DNA of 64,000 nt from Lewinellaceae bacterium (GTDB lineage: Bacteria > Bacteroidota > Bacteroidia > Chitinophagales > Saprospiraceae), in assembly GCA_020636435.1 (NCBI GenBank), contig JACJXX010000002.1:434001-498000 (forward strand). Direction: 5' to 3'. The notes beneath the pieces are model-generated. The model was not told where the DNA came from. It saw only the letters and a list, made by a program, of their open reading frames with translations, and searched no databases. The position numbers and the translations under genes are program-made. This document shows, in pieces, positions 31,527 to 39,627 of this stretch. Position 1 is the stretch's first letter. The number at the start of each line of letters is the position of its first letter.

Positions 31527-32393
31527 TGTCGCATGCGCGGGGACACAACTAAAACATATATTAATAAACGGCAAGTGTTTGGCGGCGAAGCAATTAGCCA
31601 ATCATTTAGATAAATAAAATAAGCTGTTTAGCTTAAAAGCCTTACAAGAAAACAGATTAAAGGCCACTAAACAGCTTACCAATGAATAAATGTTACCTGC
31701 AAATTAAGGAGAAATTAGCTCAATACCCAATTTGCGAGCTTGCAAAACAAACCGGTTTTCAAAAGAGGAAGCCTAAGAAAATAGAAGCATCGGATTTCGT
31801 CGCCGGCGCCTTTGAGGCCATCCAGCAAGGCGACCTAAAAGCAGCAAGCATAGCCAAAGCCATTTCTTATGGCAACCAAAGGACTGTAAGCCGGAAAGCC
31901 GTGGACAACAAGCTGTCCTATCGGCACGAGGGTTTCAGCCGGCGGTTGTTTGAACAGGCATTGGCGCAGGAGCTGCAACCAAGCAACCATCAGGGAAACA
32001 GCTTGTTCGGCTTCTTCAAAGGAGTATTTGTCAATGATTCGAGCTGCCTGAAAATGCCGGAGAATTTGTCTGAGCTTTTTCCTGGCCCGCATAGCCATAC
32101 TGGGCAATGCGCAACGGCGCGGATCCAATTGCGCATGGATTTGCTGAACCACCAGTATAGCCATATCGACATACAGTCTTATAGAGACAACGACCAGAAA
32201 TATGCCGCCCAGCTAGCCGGGCAAGCCCAGGCTGGAGGCCTGAATATTTTTGATTTGGGCTATGCCGTCCTAGGCGCTATGGGAAAAATAGCGGAAAAAC
32301 AGGCTTATTTCTTGTGCTACGATAAGCGCAAGGACAGATTAAACCATCTTGAATACTTATATATGTTTTAGTTATGTCCCCGCGCATGCGACA
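31527..32393. mobile_element. IS4-type element with intact ends but shortened transposase (about 867 bp)
   Basis: Ends are exact inverted repeats TGTCGCATGCGCGGGGACA (31527-31545 and 32375-32393), continued by ACTAAAACATATAT on both sides. Full IS4-like elements are about 1.4 kb, so about 500 bp have been lost near the right end. A palindromic element follows immediately at 32411. Confidence 0.8.
31682..32371 (+). pseudogene. IS4-family transposase, C-terminally truncated
   Basis: 229 residues. Recognisable IS4-family parts: the N-terminal region (ELAKQTGFQKRKPKKI), first catalytic Asp in VFVNDSSCLKMPENL, and second Asp in NIFDLGYAVLGAMGKI followed by YFLCYDKRKDRL. The Glu-containing Y-(2)-R-(3)-E-(6)-K signature and the C-terminal half are missing, and the frame ends inside the right terminal repeat. 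Not active by itself; it could be mobilised in trans by a full relative. Confidence 0.85.
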
Positions 32394-32410
32394 AAATCGG
32401 GGCAGGCTCT

Positions 32411-32716
32411 CCAGGTCCGCGCAAACCTGCTTCAAGCAGGTTTTTAGTATGATATTGCCTTTTTATGGGCTGCCCGAGGCAGCCCTCGCGGGCCTGGAGG
32501 CCAATGTCATTAAGTTAAGCTGTGGGGCTTGTAGGAAGGCGACTTCAAGCTCGCCTTTCGACTTCGAGAAGCCACTAAAATCAACAGGCGAACTTTCTTC
32601 GCCCGCCGAAGCCTGGCGAAGGAGGGAGTCGCCAGTTGATAGCGCGGCTTCTCTTGGCCTTAACTTAATGGTGGTGGCCTGGAGGCCCGCGCTCCTGTTA
32701 AGTTAACAAAGTAGAA
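32411..32716. mobile_element. Palindromic MITE-like element, copy B with inverted internal segment
   Basis: From 32487 to the right end it is near-identical to copy A (27765-28013). Its left end with CTACTTTG is lost at the junction with the IS4 derivative. Between the repeats CTCCAGGTCCGCG (32411-32423) and CGCGGGCCTGGAGG (32487-32500) the 63-bp segment matches the reverse complement of the corresponding segment in copy A. Confidence 0.8.
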
Positions 32717-32743
32717 TTGCTTATCTGCCTTCTAAACGCATCA

Positions 32744-33385
32744 TTATTTTCCGCCCAATGAACAGGGTACGATCGCCGACAATTCATCCACCAGCACGTT
32801 GCCATTATACGGAATCGGCCGGCCCTGGTCGAAGTAAGCCTCCAGGTAAAGATAGTCATAAGCAGCGGTAGGCGTAAAGGCAACGCGATATTCCTGCCAA
32901 TCGGTATTGGCGACGGGCGCCGTCTCGGCCAGCATTTCGAAGCCGTCCTTTTCCTTGTCCTCGTATCCACCCCAAATGCGGATCACCGCCGGGGTATTGT
33001 AATTGGCTCTTTGATTGGTGGCCCGGCTGAGGCTGATGTAGGTTTCGGAGCGGCAAGCTTTGAAAGCCAGCTGGTAACAGGTATCAGCCAGCAGGGGTTG
33101 CTTCAGGGCCTGGCCGGCGCACTCCCAGGTGTCGTTGTCGCGCACTACCAGCCCCAGGCAGGTTCTGCCGTGGGCAGCCTTTTTTTCCACTCCGAACTCT
33201 CCGCTGGGTTGCACGTCGGGCGGGCTTTCGCCCTCGAAGCCGCAGTTGTCCCAGCCCTTCGGAGTCCGGGAATGAGCAGGGGCGTCTTCGAAGGAAGGGT
33301 TGTCGAGGATGATGGGAGCAGCGGGTTGGGCATTAAGCGCCAGGCTCTCCAGGCACATTATTAAGAGGACGGTTATTTTTTTCAT
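32744..33385 (-). CDS. Secreted protein, DNPSFED-type (paralogue 1)
   Basis: 213 residues from MKKITVLLIM (a TTG six codons upstream is less likely). Signal peptide to about 19 (LALNAQ). The mature part begins IILDNPSFEDAP and continues with GWDNCGFEGESPPDVQP, LGLVVRDNDTWE, RSETYISLSRATNQRANYN and NVLVDELSAIVPCS, all shared with the neighbour at 33584-34621. The jelly-roll-like pattern suggests a carbohydrate-binding-module fold, but no ligand is known. It lacks the C-terminal OmpA-like extension of its paralogue. Confidence 0.65.
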   Translation of the reverse strand: MKKITVLLIMCLESLALNAQPAAPIILDNPSFEDAPAHSRTPKGWDNCGFEGESPPDVQPSGEFGVEKKAAHGRTCLGLVVRDNDTWECAGQALKQPLLADTCYQLAFKACRSETYISLSRATNQRANYNTPAVIRIWGGYEDKEKDGFEMLAETAPVANTDWQEYRVAFTPTAAYDYLYLEAYFDQGRPIPYNGNVLVDELSAIVPCSLGGK

Positions 33386-33428
33386 AGTAAATTTATTTTT
33401 CAACTATCCGGATCGAAAACCCATGCTC

Positions 33429-33545
33429 CTACAACTCCCACAGCCATGCCCGCTTGCGGTCGGAGCGGGACTGAGCTTTCAGGCCGTATTGGCTTTCGGG
33501 CAGGCCCGCCGCCTGGAAAGCGGCTTCGGCCGATTTCAGCCGCAA
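33429..33545 (-). pseudogene. Duplicated C-terminal fragment of the 33584-34621 gene
   Basis: About 38 codons (LRLKSAEAAFQAAGLPES, QYGLKAQSRSDRKRAWLWEL) resemble the end of the upstream paralogue (LRQFEQALRAIGLEEKQYRL, RRRSDRKREWLWGL). At the DNA level CTTGCGGTCGGAGCG is identical in both. No start codon or N-terminal domain is attached. Confidence 0.7.
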
Positions 33546-33583
33546 CTTTACCGCGTTTTCGCTTTCGGCACAACACTCATCCC

Positions 33584-34621
33584 TCATCCCTCCTCCAGCC
33601 GCATCGCAAACTCCCGCTCCCCCAGCCCCCACAGCCACTCCCGCTTGCGGTCGGAGCGCCTTCGGGCGCGCAGGCGGTATTGCTTCTCCTCCAGGCCGAT
33701 GGCCCGCAGGGCCTGCTCAAACTGGCGCAGGTGAGACTGCCGCAGGTAATCGGAGGTGCCCCCCACCGAGATTAAAAGGCGGTAGCCCGGAAACCGGCTC
33801 AGGGCTTGCGCTATTTTCCACAAATGCAGGTTGGCCTGGTACTGGCGGCCCGCTTCATCGGCAAAAAGGTGCTGTTCGAGCAGGATGCCGTCCTCCGAGA
33901 ATCGGACTAGCCGCCCCTGCTCCCGCAGCAAAGCGCGCAGTTCTTCCGCATTCCGGATGTCGGGCGCTTCCACGACTTCCACTTCCGGCAAGGGCTCGCG
34001 CCCCTCTTCGCAGGCCGCAACGACGAGCGGCGAGGCGTAGTCGATCAGTACATTGCCGTTGTAGGGCGCGCCCGGGATGGCAAAATAAGCTTCGATAGAA
34101 AGATGCGTATAGTCGTCCTGGGGTTGTAAAGAAAAGGAATATTTTTTCCAGCCTTCGTACAGGATCGCCGGCGATTTGGCCAGCAGTTCCCGCTGGTCGC
34201 AGTTTTTAAAACCTCCCCAGAGATACAGCGCTGCCGGCTGGCTGAAATTGGCCGGCGCGCCGGTGGCCCGGCTGACGCTCTGGTAGGTCTCGGAGCGGGC
34301 CGCATAGAGGGAGAACGAATAGCAGTGGCCCGCCTGCAGCGGAGAAGCCAGCCGTTGGCCGATGCCTTCGTGGGTGCCGTTGTCGCGCACGACCATGCCC
34401 ACGAAAGTAGCGCCGTCCCGCGCCAGGCGTTCCACCCCGAAAAAGCCGCCGGGATGGATGTCGGGCGGCGATTCTCCGGGCTGGCCGCAGAAATACCAGC
34501 GCTGGGGAGGATGAGCAATGGAAGGGACGTCCTCGAAAGAAGGATTGTCCAGGAAAATGGTGGTTTGGGCAAAAAGCCCGGCTGTTTGGATGAATAAAAA
34601 AAGGAGCGAAAATCTGAACAT
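33584..34621 (-). CDS. Secreted DNPSFED-type protein with OmpA-like C-terminal domain (paralogue 2)
   Basis: 345 residues with signal peptide (FRFSLLFLFIQTAGLFAQ). Residues 20-200 match paralogue 1 (FLDNPSFEDVPS, PGESPPDIHPGGFFGVERL, RSETYQSVSRATGAPANFS, GNVLIDYASPLVV). Residues about 225-345 form an added domain (FSEDGILLEQHLFADEAG, FPGYRLLISVGGTSDYLRQS) with an OmpA-family-like layout, which may bind peptidoglycan. The two genes and the C-terminal fragment between them look like a tandem duplication with partial loss. Confidence 0.65.
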   Translation of the reverse strand: MFRFSLLFLFIQTAGLFAQTTIFLDNPSFEDVPSIAHPPQRWYFCGQPGESPPDIHPGGFFGVERLARDGATFVGMVVRDNGTHEGIGQRLASPLQAGHCYSFSLYAARSETYQSVSRATGAPANFSQPAALYLWGGFKNCDQRELLAKSPAILYEGWKKYSFSLQPQDDYTHLSIEAYFAIPGAPYNGNVLIDYASPLVVAACEEGREPLPEVEVVEAPDIRNAEELRALLREQGRLVRFSEDGILLEQHLFADEAGRQYQANLHLWKIAQALSRFPGYRLLISVGGTSDYLRQSHLRQFEQALRAIGLEEKQYRLRARRRSDRKREWLWGLGEREFAMRLEEG

Positions 34622-34635
34622 GGATCAGGGTTTGG

Positions 34636-34758
34636 TCAGAGCGTACACCTGCCGATACCGGCAAATATAGCAATCCAAACCAAACCTTTCAGGAAGAAGA
34701 ACATAAATCCGGCGACGCCGACGCGCTGGAGCCACAATTTTAACTTATTGTCCGCCAT
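34636..34758 (-). CDS. Small single-pass membrane protein, 40 residues
   Basis: MADNKLKLWLQRVGVAGFMF continues FFLKGLVWIAIFAGIGRCTL. A charged N-terminus is followed by one hydrophobic helix interrupted by Lys. Similar 40-residue membrane peptides are annotated in other Bacteroidota genomes from memory, so this is probably real. Located 14 bp upstream of the 345-residue gene on the same strand, hence possibly co-transcribed. Function unknown. Confidence 0.5.
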   Translation of the reverse strand: MADNKLKLWLQRVGVAGFMFFFLKGLVWIAIFAGIGRCTL

Positions 34759-35228
34759 GTCAATGTGTTTTTATGCGTAAAACAAAAACGAATGCTTATG
34801 GTTTCAAAATTGCATTCATGTGTGGGGAAATGCAATGGCGGATGAGAGAATTGTGGGTTTGAGTGAGTGAAAAGGAACACCGACCAGGCCTAATTCTTTT
34901 AAAAAGTCTTTCCTGTTCATCGTTCACGAGTTTTTAGTGAAAATTTCAAGCTACTTTGTTACTTTAAAATTTAGCTGGCTTGGATGCCTGGAGCGCGGGC
35001 TCCGACCTTTTGGGTACGGGGTTCGCGCTCCGTTTAAAGTAACAAAGTAGTACTAAACAACCGGCAAGTTAAGGGATTGCGCAATTTTGTGGCGAATTAT
35101 CGGATTATAAGGGTACAATCCGGATGGGTAGAGATACTTTGGCTATGAGATGGCGAAGGCATATAGGCCTCATCCTGCCCAATTTTGGCTCATATGAAAC
35201 CAAGAGTGGATGCCATAGGCCATAGTAT
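34759..35228. other. 470-bp gene-free region
   Basis: Contains the short element copy at 34951-35050. Otherwise no gene, no RNA structure and no clear promoter were recognised. Base composition becomes AT-richer towards 35.2 kb. Confidence 0.5.
34951..35050. mobile_element. Short copy C of the CTACTTTGTTACTTTAA element
   Basis: 100 bp. CTACTTTGTTACTTTAAA at the left and TTTAAAGTAACAAAGTAG at the right are an exact 18-bp inverted pair. The inner GGAGCGCGGGCTCC and GTTCGCGCTCC pieces resemble the GGAGCGCGGGCCTCC arms of copies A and B. It appears to be a minimal hairpin version of the family. Confidence 0.8.
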
Positions 35229-35657
35229 CTAAAGTTTATACGCCTCCCAAGATTGACCGGACCTCACTTCCGCTTGTTTAAAAAATGACATATTCGTTTT
35301 TTTAAACGAAAACACAGGCTGAATAGCCCCCAGCACAGAAACAATAGCCCCTTCTTTGGGTGGATAGGCCCTGCTTAAGACCAAAATTCTACTGCCATTT
35401 TTTGTGGATTCCAGATAATAAAAGCTGCCCAGATAAAAATAACCCGGATTTCTGACTATTACATTTTTTATGACTACGGGTTTATCGATGAATTGGTCTA
35501 TGTTACTCAACACTTTTTCCAAGTTTACTGCTGGGACACTATCAAAGACCTGCCCTTGTAAAGACGGCGGAGACAATAATCGAAAGAATTGAAAGATAAA
35601 AAATAAGAAAAGAGCTGTTTTAATAACAGGAAACGAACGATCGGTTTTGAGTGTCAT
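35229..35657 (-). CDS. Secreted protein of unknown function (AT-rich island)
   Basis: 142 residues. N-terminal signal or anchor (VIKTALFLFFIFQFFRLL), then a beta-rich part (IDKPVVIKNVIVRNPGYFYL, AIVSVLGAIQPVFSF) that looks like a small OB-type fold. No motif is assigned. It lies 67 bp downstream of the 525-residue gene on the same strand and shares its lower GC content, so they may form an operon. Confidence 0.55.
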   Translation of the reverse strand: MTLKTDRSFPVIKTALFLFFIFQFFRLLSPPSLQGQVFDSVPAVNLEKVLSNIDQFIDKPVVIKNVIVRNPGYFYLGSFYYLESTKNGSRILVLSRAYPPKEGAIVSVLGAIQPVFSFKKTNMSFFKQAEVRSGQSWEAYKL

Positions 35658-35724
35658 GGCTATTCGATTTTTCAGATAAAAAAATAAACTACATTACTGC
35701 TTTGCGCTCAAATCAGGCCCTAGG

Positions 35725-37302
35725 TTACTGAGTATTTACTCCCAAAAGGCGCAAAGTTTCAAGGTCAAGATTTCCGATTGGCAACCCTTTCCTCCGTTGG
35801 AAGTCTGTCACTGCCAATTTCGTTTGAACGCTGAACTCCCCATTTTCCTTGCCGCTATAATACCCTAGCTTTTTCAGGGCACTTTGAACTCTGATCATCA
35901 GGTTTTTATCTATACCATCCACACAAGGAATCTCCATCCAAATATAGGTTCCGCTGAAATTGATGAATTTATCTATTGTGGCATAAGGGTTGGGCCCCCA
36001 AATTGGCTCCTGGTCTCCCCACTGCTCTTCCGGACCAATAAACTTTATTGCTTGAACTGCAACGGAACACTTTTCCTTTTCCTTCATATAGCTAAAATCC
36101 GAACCTGCCCTCGTAAAATGATTATTATTTTTATCCAAATAACATTCTATATATTCCATTTCACCCATAAAGCCACCCGGAATTAAGGTTTTGGGAAACT
36201 GGCTTTTGGAGAGCATACTTGCTTGGTCAATCCCGTCAAAACCGGGTTGAAGGATGCTTGCTGATGCTCTGGCTTGAATCAATTCAGTGGCACCGTTGCT
36301 GCACTTTTGAGAAGAAAGGAATGACAAGGCAAAACACTTTTCATCCATGTAAACCCGCCACACAGGCATAGGCTCCCCAAAAGAATTCTTTTCATTATAA
36401 ACCTGACTTGGAGGAAGTGGCGGTATCTTGGAAAGGTCAAACTCTTTAAGGAAGAAACGTGTGCAGCCGTTTGGCAATATAGCGCGAATGCTTACTCGTA
36501 TCGTTTTCCCATTTTTTGGGAAAGGTATAGTATAGTTTGAGCCAGGAAGAAAATGGTTTTCGAACTTATCTTTAGGATTATCATTGAAACCATTCTGCTC
36601 AGACCACTTAAGGTTCGGATCCAATGTAATTTGAATTTGAACCAGAGGAGATTTCCCAGCTACCTTCAATTTAATTTTCCCTTCCACTGGGAATTCCCAC
36701 CATATTTTATATTCTCCGTTCTGTTTATACATATCAAAAATTCGGGGTTCGTCGGTTATAGATTTTCCTGGCGGCCGATATCCTCTGAGAGGTTTGAGCA
36801 TTTGCAAATAGGCTTCTTTTCTGGCCCATACCCGATATTCAACCCGGTATTCATACCACACTCCAGGGACAGCATCTATATCGAAAACATTCCGTGTCTT
36901 CCTCCATCCACCGATATAAACATAATCGTTTGCGCCTTCGATACTGGCGGAAAACCTAAATTCCATATTTCTACATTCGAAGCTGGGGGCGAGAATGCTG
37001 TCCAATTCCACCCGAATCCCTGCCGGGTTGTTATCCGAAGCTGTGCCCAACGCTTCATATCCTGCCCTAGAAAATGGCTTTATCATCAGCAATACGGGTA
37101 TGTCATTCGAAGTTGCGCCAAGGGCATTATTTTCCGTCCAGGGTAGAGTTGAACCCATCGTCAATAATTCAGGCATGTCATCTGTAGCTGTACCTAAGGC
37201 ATTGTATTCCATCGAAGTGAAGGAAGCCAGGCCTATCAAAAGCACAGGTGAGATGAAGTAACCGATCTTTTGTAAAACTTTCATAAATGAATTCTTGCTC
37301 AT
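35725..37302 (-). CDS. Secreted protein with C-terminal peptidoglycan-binding domain
   Basis: 525 residues. Signal segment (IGYFISPVLLIGLASFTS), then three imperfect repeats of about 20 residues (NALGTATDDMPELL, NALGATSNDIPVLL, EALGTASDNNPAGI). The middle is beta-rich without known motif. The last 60 residues (MIRVQSALKKLGYYSGKENG, TKLAVTDFQRRKGLPIGNLD) match PG_binding_1, which anchors proteins to peptidoglycan. The last gene product at 35229 may act with it. Codon use is AT-richer than in the flanking regions. Confidence 0.7.
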   Translation of the reverse strand: MSKNSFMKVLQKIGYFISPVLLIGLASFTSMEYNALGTATDDMPELLTMGSTLPWTENNALGATSNDIPVLLMIKPFSRAGYEALGTASDNNPAGIRVELDSILAPSFECRNMEFRFSASIEGANDYVYIGGWRKTRNVFDIDAVPGVWYEYRVEYRVWARKEAYLQMLKPLRGYRPPGKSITDEPRIFDMYKQNGEYKIWWEFPVEGKIKLKVAGKSPLVQIQITLDPNLKWSEQNGFNDNPKDKFENHFLPGSNYTIPFPKNGKTIRVSIRAILPNGCTRFFLKEFDLSKIPPLPPSQVYNEKNSFGEPMPVWRVYMDEKCFALSFLSSQKCSNGATELIQARASASILQPGFDGIDQASMLSKSQFPKTLIPGGFMGEMEYIECYLDKNNNHFTRAGSDFSYMKEKEKCSVAVQAIKFIGPEEQWGDQEPIWGPNPYATIDKFINFSGTYIWMEIPCVDGIDKNLMIRVQSALKKLGYYSGKENGEFSVQTKLAVTDFQRRKGLPIGNLDLETLRLLGVNTQ

Positions 37303-37888
37303 GATAATCTTATGATTTGTTTTAGAATGACCGTACTAATTGTATATAAATGTTGTCCTATCTTTCCAATTCACAAAAGGTCTTTTACATGTTAATATAC
37401 CCAAGCGGTTCCTTGTTTCTGATGGTATGAGTATCTGTACAGATGCGCCGGCTTTAAGTGTATACTGAGCCATGCTCTCTTTTGAGCAACAATGTTACAT
37501 ATAATAGATGTACCATTGCTTTCAAAAAATTACATCTTTGAAGCATTTTTTCATATTGACATTTTTACAATGTAACCAAAAATAAAACATTGTCCTGCCG
37601 GGAATTGCACTTTTTTTGATTTTCTGTAATTTTTGGAGCAAAAATTATCATTAACTACAAAAAGGGTATCCCCCTTAGTATTTTTCAGCAGCAATAGATT
37701 GTTATTATCCCAAACTTAACCCTGTGTAATGTCAGAAAACCAATTTTGCGGATTCAAGGCTATTTAACATTGTGACATAGCATGTTAAAAAATTTTCCAG
37801 GAGTCAACCAAAATTAGCAGGACATAGACCTTGTGATAAAGGGAAGCCCGGGAAAATTTTAACTGTTTTCAGTTAATACCATTAAAAA
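37303..37888. other. 586-bp AT-rich divergent intergenic region
   Basis: Lies between the peptidoglycan-binding protein gene and the ECF sigma factor gene, both AT-rich. It has long A/T runs and must hold promoters for both; I could not fix one. No inverted repeats longer than about 8 bp were noticed. Confidence 0.5.
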
Positions 37889-38464
37889 ATGGACGTTGAC
37901 TTTATCAAGCGGCTTAGTAAAGGAGATAGTGAAGCAATTAAAAGTATTTTCAATGGCGAAATAGGGAACTGGATTCGAAACTATGTGAGCCGAAAAGGAG
38001 GAACGCCGGAAAACCAAGAGGACACAGTAACCGAAACAATATTACGTGTGATGAAGCTAATCAATAGAGGAAAATATCGGGAAGAAGGAAAATTTCCATC
38101 TTTCATTAGAAAAGTAGCTAAAATGGTTTGGAAAGAAGAATGGAAACGACAGAAAAAGTTTAGCGCACGTATCTGGCTTTTTACCCAAAGCCAATTAGCA
38201 AAACTGGAAGAGACATCTCTGTCGGAAAAAATAGAAAACCTGGCTGAATCAATTTACTTAGAAGCTTGCATGAAACATTTATCCGAAAGAGAAAGGGCAA
38301 TATTAAAGCTTCACTATTATGAAGGGTACAGCCTGTCCGAAATAGATGAGTTGCTGAGCCTTAAGTCAAATCACACTAATGTGTTGATTAAAAGGTGTCG
38401 AGAGAAATTGAAAAGGTGTATTAACAATGCAAAAAAGATTCAGTCTGCTGAAAAGCAAAATTAG
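37889..38464 (+). CDS. ECF-type RNA polymerase sigma factor
   Basis: 191 residues. Region 2 is seen in DFIKRLSKGDSEAIKSIFN, EDTVTETILRVMKLI and FPSFIRKVAKMVWKEEWKR. Region 4 is a helix-turn-helix (LSERERAILKLHYYEGYSLS, EIDELLSLKSNHTNVLIKRC). It directs polymerase to a stress or surface regulon. The next gene, 32 bp downstream, encodes a membrane protein in the position of an anti-sigma factor. GC content is well below that of the core genes, a sign of transfer. Confidence 0.88.
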   Translation: MDVDFIKRLSKGDSEAIKSIFNGEIGNWIRNYVSRKGGTPENQEDTVTETILRVMKLINRGKYREEGKFPSFIRKVAKMVWKEEWKRQKKFSARIWLFTQSQLAKLEETSLSEKIENLAESIYLEACMKHLSERERAILKLHYYEGYSLSEIDELLSLKSNHTNVLIKRCREKLKRCINNAKKIQSAEKQN

Positions 38465-38496
38465 CATAGGCAATAAACCCAAAACAAGACTGCATT

Positions 38497-39321
38497 ATGA
38501 ATCCTGTAAGTGGCAGCCAAAGTGAAAGAGTTAAGTTGATTAGAAGATACCTGACAGATCGGCTTTCTGAATTGGAGAAAAAGGAATTTGAACAGCAACT
38601 TACCTATGACCCTATTCTAAAGAACGATACTGAGTTCATCCGTAATTTATTTGTGATGTACGAACAACCGGAACTGATAAAAGCTGGCCAAACACTTCTG
38701 ACCCTTCGATCTGAAAGGCTGACAGAAATCAAGCTTAAAGGCAATAAAGCTAAGCCTAGCCACAAGCCCCCCCGCCTGATACACAAAACCCGAAACTTGC
38801 TGATAGGTTCAGTGATGCTTTTATTGTTGTTTTTCATTTTAATTATTAATAACATTATCATATTTGCCGATCATGATCAGTTATTCAAAAACTATCTACA
38901 GCCTCACCCCAGCATTTTTTCTCAATCGACTTCTGCACCACCTAACCTGAGAAGCGCTATATACAATTATGAAAACAGCAATTGGGAAGAAGCCAGCCGG
39001 TTGTTTAAACAATATACAGAGGTAGATCCTATCTATAAATTCTATTATGCCGTTTCCACCGTCAACCTATCTAAAAGCGATTATCAAGAAGATTTAGATC
39101 GTTTTATTGCCCTGAAAAGAGAACTTGAAGCAAATCAACCCATCAATAAAAATCTGATTGCCTGGGTGGATTACTATATTGCCCTGATTAATATCAAGCA
39201 GGGAGATTTCAGGGAAGGCAAACAAATGATCAATGCACTGGCTGAAAAAGAAAATTTGGATACTGCCTTACATGAAGTAATAGATAAAATGTGGCTCCGG
39301 CTGCTTTTCCTTTTTTATTGA
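38497..39321 (+). CDS. Membrane protein paired with the ECF sigma factor (putative anti-sigma/TPR)
   Basis: 274 residues. The N-terminal cytoplasmic part (ERVKLIRRYLTDRLSELEKK, EFEQQLTYDPILKNDTEF) resembles the start of anti-sigma or zinc-finger-less regulators in Bacteroidota. One membrane segment (about 105-128; LLIGSVMLLLLFFILIINN). The extracytoplasmic part has TPR-like helices (IYNYENSNWEEASRLFKQ, INIKQGDFREGKQMINALA). It probably controls the sigma factor or relays an envelope signal. AT-rich like its partner. Confidence 0.65.
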   Translation: MNPVSGSQSERVKLIRRYLTDRLSELEKKEFEQQLTYDPILKNDTEFIRNLFVMYEQPELIKAGQTLLTLRSERLTEIKLKGNKAKPSHKPPRLIHKTRNLLIGSVMLLLLFFILIINNIIIFADHDQLFKNYLQPHPSIFSQSTSAPPNLRSAIYNYENSNWEEASRLFKQYTEVDPIYKFYYAVSTVNLSKSDYQEDLDRFIALKRELEANQPINKNLIAWVDYYIALINIKQGDFREGKQMINALAEKENLDTALHEVIDKMWLRLLFLFY

Positions 39322-39627
39322 CTTTTGATATGGCGAAGTTTGGAAAGGTCTACTGTAGGCAGAGGTGATATAGCCTGTTGGTGCTGGCTCTTAGGAAAAA
39401 TTGACAGTGGGATGGCTAATCTTATCCGTTCCCGCGCCTTTAAAAGCCCGATAAAATCCTTCCTCGTACTTCCCGCCCAGCGGTATCTCCCTCCCGGCAA
39501 TGGATCATGATCGCACAACCGAACACCCCTGCAAGCTCAATTTCATTCACGTAAGCCGGGCGATCTCCCCTTTCCCACCTCCTTCGCCAAGTCTACGGCC
39601 GGCGATCAGGATGATCGCGCCACGAGC
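39322..39627. other. 306-bp gene-free region
   Basis: It contains the motif CGATCAGGATGATCG followed by CGCCACGAGC at 39603-39626, repeated with small changes in reverse orientation at 47252-47266 and again at about 47303-47325. No convincing gene is visible. Confidence 0.5.

Noticed and set aside
39315..39518. 67-residue minus-strand frame with GGRYRWAGSTRKDFIGLLK
   Set aside because: Looks protein-like in part but is too short and matches no family I can name.
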